64,000 nt of DNA from Sycon ciliatum (lineage: Eukaryota > Porifera > Calcarea > Leucosolenida > Sycettidae). Below, one piece after another: positions 57,241-64,000 of the stretch. Where the stretch lies: assembly GCF_964019385.1 (NCBI RefSeq), contig NC_088645.1, positions 36,573,303 to 36,637,302 of the forward strand. The letters are read 5' to 3'. Numbering within the stretch: the first letter of the stretch is position 1; each line of letters starts with the position of its first letter. The position numbers were made by a program, and so were the translations under genes. The notes beneath the pieces are model-generated. The model did not search any database. It was not told the DNA's origin and saw nothing but the letters and a program-made list of their open reading frames with translations.

Positions 57241-57712
57241 CTCTAACACATTGAGATGAAGTAGAATGGTAGACAAATATGTATAGTTTCGAAATATCCC
57301 AACTTGGTGAGGTGTCCGAGTGGGTCCAAATGAGAAATTGAGGTTCGTGTTACACCATGTCAAGATGAGAAAATTCCATCACGTTACCTACCTAGGATAG
57401 CGCCCTCCATATTCGTCACTTCCATCCATTTTGGGGAGTCGAGACTTGGCAGCAGTGTGGACGATGTACCAGACTAGCTCCCAAAAAAGGCTCAAACTGA
57501 AGAGAACAAGTGGCAGCTTGCCACGAAGGGATACGTCTGGTCTTCTCGTCACTATTTGAAGGTTTCTCAGCGCTGTCAAAAGAGCAAAAATTTGAATTTT
57601 CGCGCGGTTTGTATTTTTTTTGTGAGGCAAAGCTCGTAATCCCGGATGTTTGCCCGTGTCATCTCCCGGTATTGTACTACTCCCTCAACGCAAGCATAGC
57701 ATAATTGCGCAT

Positions 57713-57762
57713 ACATACATACATACATACATACATACATACATACATACATACATACATGC
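57713..57762 (+). repeat. (ACAT)n microsatellite
   Basis: About 12 tandem ACAT units, followed by a short CA run. Confidence 0.95.
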
Positions 57763-57967
57763 ACATGCATGGGCACACACACACACACCCGTTCACAAGC
57801 GAACCAAAGCACAATATGAGCAAGTTGTAGATTACAACGTTCAAACGGACCCATGCAGCGGGCCGGTTTTGAACGGTTCTTGCACTCGGATTCATGTGAC
57901 CCGTCTACTGTACAGTAGGACACTTGCAGGACAAGTGCATGCACCACGTACTTATGGCCATGTTATG

Positions 57968-58151
57968 TACCATATTTTCCGGAGTATAGTGCGCACTTTA
58001 GATGTGGTATTTTAGGCCCTTAATCGCAGGTGTGCACTATGCTCCGAATATGAAATGCATGTACTTCAATGAAGATTGAAGTGCGCACCCCCAATGAAGA
58101 TTGGGGGTGCGCGTTATACAAAGGTGCGCACTATACTCCAAAAATACGGTA
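57968..58151. mobile_element. MITE with TACCATATTTTCCGGAG ends
   Basis: Inverted ends contain GGAGTATAGTGCGCAC, and an inner GTGCGCAC/TTGGGGGTGCGC repeat is present. TA borders, 184 bp. Confidence 0.85.
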
Positions 58152-58316
58152 TCCTTTTCACATTTTATTTATTATTATTAAAAAGCATGTCCGCGTAGGT
58201 GGCGGGGGTGCCACTTTCGCTTATGCCATTCAGGATTGATGTCTGAAGAGTAATACGATACAATGAAATGACAGAAGTGACGTCAACAAAAGCCGTTAGC
58301 AACAATACCAATAGGA

Positions 58317-58646
58317 CTACTGGAAAACTTCATCCAAAGTATACAATAAAATAGAATATGCATACAACATGTCTGGCGGAATCACGTGGATCACGAGAAT
58401 CAGTCGGTCCGCTGCCATTGTGCGGACTGCGTCAGCATCTAGCAGCTGGCGGAGGGTAAGTCCATGCCATACTGACAGTTCCGTTTGCAAGACCGTTACC
58501 AAAGTCGTCCGAGGTCGACCCCTGAAGCGTTCAGTGCCCTCGTCGTTGGCCAAGAGAAGATACATATCCACTGCCAATTGTGGAGATGCAGTTGGGGCCA
58601 AACGAAAGATATGGCCAGCGAGATTGTAGCGCTGCCTTGTGATCAT
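58317..58646 (-). pseudogene. LINE tail fragment
   Basis: The minus-strand frame reads RQRYNLAGHIFRLAP, RFRGRPRTTLVTVLQTEL, MAADRLILV. The order (AGH box, RGRPRTTW-like box, AADR box) is that of the region after RT in many LINE ORF2 proteins. The RT itself is absent. Confidence 0.65.
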
Positions 58647-58649
58647 AAC

Positions 58650-59350
58650 ATATGTGCGAGTTGATAAGGGGTTTTCCTTCTATCGACTCAACCTTATCAA
58701 CTGGCCAATCGTCTTATTGACTCAGTCATTTCACCTCTAGTTCTGACTATGACAGACTGAGTGCAATCGCATGATATGACCTACTGGACTTGTTGTTTGA
58801 TCTTTGTCCTCCGCTGTAGTATTTCCCTTTATTCGGTCTGTCAGCGCTTGCTGTCACCCAGCGCTGGGGAGGTTGGGGGGGGGGGGGGGGGGAGGGGAGA
58901 GCAAGCACCCCCTGGCAAACGCATACTTCATTCTCTACTTGACACATTGATTGTTCTCTCAAACTTAAAACTAGATGTAAACACCTTGTCAATTCAAATA
59001 TTCCATCCGGAATAACTCGTCTGTCTGGAATTCCTGTTGCGGCCAATAACTACAGCACTGTTGGGCGCCGGAGAACTAGTGGGTCAGGGTTCTAGCCTAG
59101 CCCCTTCTCATTTTTAGTGAATACAGCAGTTTCGTTCTTATTTAATTGCACCGTCTTACATGTACAAATATGCAGAGTTATACGTCTGAGTGTACATTAT
59201 AGTGTACATTACGGTTTCCGTTCTTATTTACAAAACATACAGCCTAGACCTGTCTTAAAAATTTGTGGAAATCTAGCCTGGTCGTTTTTCGACGGTCCGT
59301 TCTTCGGCGCCCGACAGTCATGTAAAGCTTAATGTTGATCAACAGTACTA
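58650..59350. other. Non-coding stretch with G-run
   Basis: A G-rich run of about 25 bases lies at about 58872-58896. No gene is recognised. Confidence 0.5.
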
Positions 59351-59352
59351 AC

Positions 59353-59484
59353 TTGTACATTCTTCGATCCCTGGAATTGTCCTATTGGCTCTATACCCGA
59401 GTTGGCAGCATGAATATTTTCCCACCTCATTGATGCACCTTTTATAGTCACAAGGTGGTGAGGGCAGAAGACACTCATTGATGT
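59353..59484 (-). CDS. Paralogous exon set B: EGF-like domain (NYTCC type)
   Basis: This 132-bp exon has acceptor TTTTTTCGCAG and donor A|GTTAGT, phase 1 at both ends, frame intact. It encodes (D)INECLLPSPPCDYKRC, CINEVGKYSCCQLGY and a final EECT. It is the intact counterpart of the frameshifted exon at 36384-36523. The C-C pair replaces the usual EGF C-x-C, and the domain is slightly longer at its end. Confidence 0.85.
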
Positions 59485-59862
59485 CTGCGAAAAAATAATA
59501 CACATGCATACACATACACATCAAGTCCTTCCAAGAAAAACTTTTTATCCGGCTCCCCTTTGGAGAATTTCCCCTCGATTTCCCCAAAGGAAATAAGCAT
59601 CAAAATCCCACTAATTCCAACCCCAATACATGTACTTTCAGCCCCACTACTTCCAACCCACACCTCTTAACTCCACTAATCCCAACTCAACTACTCCCAC
59701 AGGTGCAGGTGTGCACTCCAAATGACACGATTCACATGTGCCAACAGAAATCTGAGTGCGACAGAAAAGAGGGCAAACACTTTGTGTATTCAATGCATGT
59801 AGGTAAGGCAACATGATACATTGCCTAATTGATTACCGGCGCACTGCAGCTAGTCATTTTGG

Positions 59863-60255
59863 CAGTTAGGCGAGACCAAAATAAAATCGAGATTCCCGGG
59901 CAGGACCCATGTAAAATTGGTGCCGGCGGCCGAATTTCCTTTTTATTTCTTTTCCACTGTACGTACATGACTATATGTTGGAATTTTTTACAGCATTTTC
60001 AGGTAATTTTTATTCAATTTTTCTATTGACATCATGTACGCAGTTTACCGGTTCAATTTTTCTATATTTCGGCCAACGATGGCCCTGATTTGTACATCAG
60101 GGAGTCGTACAAGCTCGTGTTTGTGTGACTCCACGTGACAGATCTATTCACACAATCAGTACTGTACATGTATGAACTGTTTTAAAAAAATGGCTCTGGC
60201 TCGATTTTGGTGCGGGAGGGCCCGGGAATCTCTTTTTTTTGGTCTCGCCTTACTG
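59863..60255. mobile_element. MITE with CAGTTAGGCGAGACC ends
   Basis: Inverted ends CAGTTAGGCGAGACC and GGTCTCGCCTTACTG, followed inward on both sides by GAGATTCCCGGG. About 393 bp, no ORF. Confidence 0.75.
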
Positions 60256-60540
60256 TAAGACATGTAATTATTACGAGGAAGTAAATCAAAATTTTAACGG
60301 GAGCCATTTGTTCGTTATAATACGTTCTGCTGGTGCTGTATTGCCAGACACAAAAAATTCAGATATGCCTCAAGACCGCAAGATCGTCAATCGTTAAATT
60401 TGGGGCTCGTTATTATAACATGACTTACGGAAGTCATTTCTGGTGAATTCCTCGTTTAACGAGGAGGCTGTCAAATTCAATAAAAAAAAGACGAAGTTGG
60501 GACTGAAGACATGGCCAGGGCATGCGTGGAAAGAACGTAC

Positions 60541-60663
60541 CTGTACAGGAAAATCCATCTCCAGTAAATCCAGGCTTGCAAACACATGAGAATGTCCCAT
60601 TCTCCTTAGTACAGTGAGCATCACTGCTGCATGTAAAATTCTGCTTTTCGCATTCATCAGGTT
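60541..60663 (-). CDS. Paralogous exon set B: EGF-like domain
   Basis: 123 bp, acceptor TGTCCAG, donor G|GTACG, phase 1 at both ends. Near-identical to 25853-25975 (NFTCSSDAHCTKENGTFSC against NFTCSSDAHCTNESGTFSC). Both copies are followed on the right by a GA microsatellite, so the flank was duplicated too. Confidence 0.92.
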
Positions 60664-60716
60664 CTGGACAGGGGGACACACCAAGGTATAAAGCTATGAA
60701 CAACAATGTCTTATTG

Positions 60717-60870
<154 letters not shown>

Positions 60871-61347
60871 GTTACATTTATAAAGACAGGTAAGTCTAAC
60901 AAATGAGGACTGAGACCTCTACAACCGGGTTTTTACGCCTAAAAGCAGGTGCATGATTTAACAAGCATGTTGTCAGTCTAGATTTTATGCGCAGATGGAG
61001 AAAAAAATGCGCAGAATTTTGTAATGAGATGAAGAACAGAAATAATAAGAAAAGATGAAATGAAAGCCTGCTCACAACCCCGCCAAGCCTTGCGAACTGG
61101 GTATCGTGGATTAAGAACCCTGTTCAACGCTCGAGCAAGCGCTCTCCACTCAAGGTGTTCACAGCAACTGATAGGAACTCATATGGGGAAATTATAGAAA
61201 AGAAATAATGAGATAAAGCTTCAACGCACCTCAATAAACGGAGCCCCACATACAGTACCTCAGAAAAGTGGATCTTCCGACCAGTGTTTTTGTTCACGGC
61301 GCAAACGGATGATGTAGCTGCTTCACAGAGACGTCTTACTGCACAAA

Positions 61348-62803
61348 TTACAAAATAAATCGTATTCTCCGATTAGAAAACCCAAGCGCTTTCAGAGCCC
61401 TCCGAAGAGAGTCCGGGATGAAACCACGCACACCTACCTCAACCGAAAAAGAAACGACCTGCCACCCGTTTGCTCGGCAATGATCAGCAAGATCCGCATA
61501 CCGCCTGTCCTTCCGCAAGTTACTGACACTGAATCTGTCCTCAGCATAAACTGTCAACTCCATCCAGAATACAATCCTACGACTCGTAGAGTACAGAACT
61601 ATATCTGGTCTTAGGTCGGTAAGTGCAACACAGCTAGGGAAAGAAATCTTTGCACTAACTGAGTCGACAAGAAGTTTCCAGTCTGGAGCATGACTGGAGG
61701 TCAGTCGTAACCAACTTTCGTCTGGGCTGAACGCAAACTGGCTTCTCTCCCGCCTTGCAAAACGAGATGAAGTCAAGCACATTTGAATTTTTGGTTTGTA
61801 AGGTGTTTGCAGCAGCGCGGATTCGAATGTCCTCACGCATGTTCCTGACGATGACCCCGAGTACGTTGTCGTGCCTCCAGGTGTAACGTCCCTGGTCCAG
61901 CGCTACGCGACAGGCGCCAAGCACGTGGCGCGTAGTACAGGCCCAGGCACGGCACAAACTACAGTACGGATCCACTACCGTGGTTTATTTGAATCGTTTA
62001 AGCCTCTTGTACGGGCAAAGCAAAATAAAAAGAAGAAGAGAAGAAAAACTAAACTAAAAGGAAGAAAAAAAAAAACTAAAAAGGAGCACCCATTTTGTTA
62101 AGCCAGGGACGGGCTCACGTCTGGCATGAAAATGATAGATTGAGAACTAAGGAAATTAAACATGATGACAACTGTCTAGCTGACCACCAGCTGTGCCTCT
62201 GCTCGGACCAGGTCGACAGTTTCCCCAACGGCGTAGGTTCGTCGGAGAAGGTAGCACGTCGAGGGTTGACGCGAGAAGACATATCAAATCCTTACCAGTA
62301 CCACCATACAGAATTGATTTCCACGAAAGGTCATGCCACATCACCGATGTCCACTCCAACCACTTGCCTTGCACCTGAAGAGTCTTCAGCCTAAAAATCT
62401 GCTCCTGCGCGTTGATCTCCTCAAATGTTTGAAGGAGATCCTTCCTCGGGGGGTTGGAATGCTGCTTCGGAGCACGAGCACCCAACCCTGCACGATGACT
62501 TGACGATGACGGTGGACGGAGAGTCCCTGAACCTACTGATGCCTCTGCACACTCCAGCTCTATTGTCGCCGCATACCGCTTTGTCAGCTTCGCATCCTTA
62601 CTCCGACGCAGAGTGTACAGCGCCCTCACGTGCGCGTCCCCACTCGATCGAAGAATGCGCCAGTTGATGGACTGGCACTTTTTCCACACCGTAGGAAGGT
62701 AGTGGAGGCGTAAGTCGAAGCGTTTGCGACTGCCAATAAAAATAATGGCAGAGTTTGCGCATCGAGGTAGGCCTGACCATTTCCTCAGAAATGGCAAACA
62801 CAT
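61348..62803 (-). pseudogene. Retroelement C-terminal half with restriction-like endonuclease
   Basis: Reading leftward in three frames: the segment after the RT thumb (FIGSRKRFDLRLHYLPTVWK, then VQGKWLEWTSVMWHDLSW and LDVLPSPTNLRRWGN); a CCHC-type zinc motif (CSLCRAWACTTRHVLGAC followed by QGRYTWRHDNVL); and a nuclease-like part with LRPDIVLYS and VFWMELTVYAED, matching the PD-(D/E)xK core of restriction-like endonucleases carried by some site-specific LINE clades. The end is GVRGFIPDSLRRALKALG. Frame breaks lie near 62160 and 61700. It belongs with the RT at 22836-24168 by family, but the two are separate copies. Confidence 0.75.
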
Positions 62804-62856
62804 AAAGTGCAGTTCACTTACACGAGGTTTTGTACGTGAACTGCACTTTATGTGTG

Positions 62857-62916
62857 GGAGAAAGAGAGAGAGGGAGAGAGAGAGAGAGAGAGAGAGATAG
62901 GGAGAGAGAGAGATAG

Positions 62917-62949
<33 letters not shown>

Positions 62950-62975
62950 TAGAAAGATAGATAGATAGATAGATG
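62857..62975. repeat. (GA)n/(GATA)n microsatellite
   Basis: Mixed GA and GATA units. On its right a sequence block (TGCTGTTTCG...AATGAGGCCGAACCT, about 62982-63062) is repeated at 63217-63290. Confidence 0.95.
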
Positions 62976-63296
62976 GATACTCAATCTGCGGGCAGCATGC
63001 TGTTTCGATCTTTGTGAACTCATTAGCGCAGCACAGAGGAAATGAGGCCGAACCTGTTAGCAATGAAAATATAAATTTCCAATCAGGCCTGAACGTGCCT
63101 TGCCAGAGTGCTGAAACTGACAAGCCAGTGAGCTCTGCGTGATGCAAACACCAAAGGCACTACCCCACATGAGAGTGCTCAACTACTTCAAGAGCTGGAG
63201 CGAAAATACTCAATCTGCGGACAGCATGCTGTTTCGCTCTTTGTGAACTCATCAGCGCAGCGCAGAGGAAATGAGGCCGAACCTAATAGCAATGAA

Positions 63297-63424
63297 ATAG
63301 ATCTATGGATAGATAGATAGAGATAGAGAGAGAGATATATATAGATAGAGAGAGGGAGAGGGAGATAGAGATAGAGATAGATAGAGATATATATATATAT
63401 ATATAGAGAGAGAGATAGATAGAT

Positions 63425-63461
<37 letters not shown>

Positions 63462-63539
63462 TAGAGAGAGATGGAGAGATAGAGAGATAGAGAGAGATAT
63501 AGAGAGAGATGGAGAGAGAGAGAGGGAGAGAGAGGGAGG

Positions 63540-63589
<50 letters not shown>

Positions 63590-63631
63590 GAGATGGCGAG
63601 AGAGAGAGAGATAGGGAGAGAGATAGAGAGA

Positions 63632-63687
<56 letters not shown>

Positions 63688-63757
63688 GATGGAGAGAGAG
63701 AGATGGAGAGAGATAGAGAGAGATGGAGAGAGAGATAGAGAGATAGAGTGAGAGATA

Positions 63758-63790
<33 letters not shown>

Positions 63791-63843
63791 TGAGAGAGAG
63801 ATTGGGAGAGGGAGACAGATTGGGAGAGAGATAGATAGAAAGA
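63297..63843. repeat. (GA)n/(GATA)n microsatellite, about 550 bp
   Basis: Compound GA, GATA and (TA)n tracts. All long minus-strand ORFs here are Ser-Leu repeat artefacts. Confidence 0.97.
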
Positions 63844-64000
63844 TACCATAAATTCTTGTATAAAAGCCGCGGCTTGTATGACTTTCTTGACGAAATTTTG
63901 CAGGCTTCTATGAGACAGGCTTCTATACAAGACAGGTATTTCCATGTATGTCAACACTAAAACCAGGCTTATGTGTGATTTGATGGGCCGCAAATTGCGG
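63844..64000. mobile_element. MITE with TACCATAAATTCTTGTATAA end, cut by window
   Basis: Same family and orientation as 13419-13617 (shared GACAGGCTTCTATACAAGAC). The right end is outside the window. It is inserted in the GATA microsatellite. Confidence 0.85.

Noticed and set aside
63188..63993. Minus-strand ORF of 236 codons with Ser/Leu/Ile/Tyr repeats
   Set aside because: Translation of GA/GATA repeats, with no other coding signal.

Overview
The window is eukaryotic, almost certainly from an invertebrate animal. The host signal consists of small EGF-like, Sushi (CCP) and C-type-lectin-like exons, all on the minus strand and all bounded by phase-1 introns, separated by kilobases of intron packed with transposons, fold-back elements and (GA)n, (CA)n and (GATA)n microsatellites. 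There are no operons and no prokaryotic genes. A marine, possibly early-branching metazoan such as a sponge would fit, but the sequence alone does not prove the taxon. One 200-base run of N (41602-41801) is an assembly gap inside a GA microsatellite.

Host gene A runs right to left from a signal-peptide exon (41432-41507). It continues through EGF-like exons at 40.5 and 36.4 kb (the latter frameshifted), a Sushi exon at 33.5 kb, EGF exons at 32.0, 30.5, 25.9 and 21.8 kb, a lectin-like exon at 12.6 kb, an EGF exon at 9.0 kb and a lectin-like exon at 4.5 kb. It probably continues past the left edge. Every junction checked is phase 1 (donor after codon base 1), so the exons can be joined in series into one secreted or cell-surface mosaic protein. 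A second, paralogous set of exons lies at 51.4-60.7 kb. Relic exons near 36.0 and 37.2 kb show repeated exon duplication.

Regions 26.7-34.7 kb and 41.8-42.5 plus 49.2-53.3 kb are two copies of one segment, either a segmental duplication or two haplotypes assembled in series. Each copy carries insertions that the other lacks, so the pair gives empty-site/filled-site comparisons for a LINE, a piggyBac-like element, a TA-duplicating inverted-repeat element and a 224-bp insertion with a 12-bp direct repeat. The target of a full-length gypsy element is also present unoccupied at 42.4 kb.

Mobile elements dominate. An intact 5.07-kb gypsy/Ty3 LTR retrotransposon (44018-49084) has 205-bp LTRs differing at one base, a GTATG target duplication and a 1,405-codon gag-pol. 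At 15.8-21.7 kb there is three-level nesting: a CR1-like LINE inside a gag-only LTR element, itself inside a TA-flanked repeat. Two stretches (22.8-24.2 and 61.3-62.8 kb) belong to a non-LTR retroelement family with a restriction-like endonuclease. Further LINE fragments lie at 10.1, 32.2, 56.1 and 58.3 kb. Many non-autonomous elements share the terminus TACCGTA.

The most unusual coding locus is at 43122-43647. It is a small ORF with a clear signal peptide whose middle holds a circularly permuted, frameshifted and stop-bearing ubiquitin unit, while the flanking secreted-protein parts would read in one frame without it.
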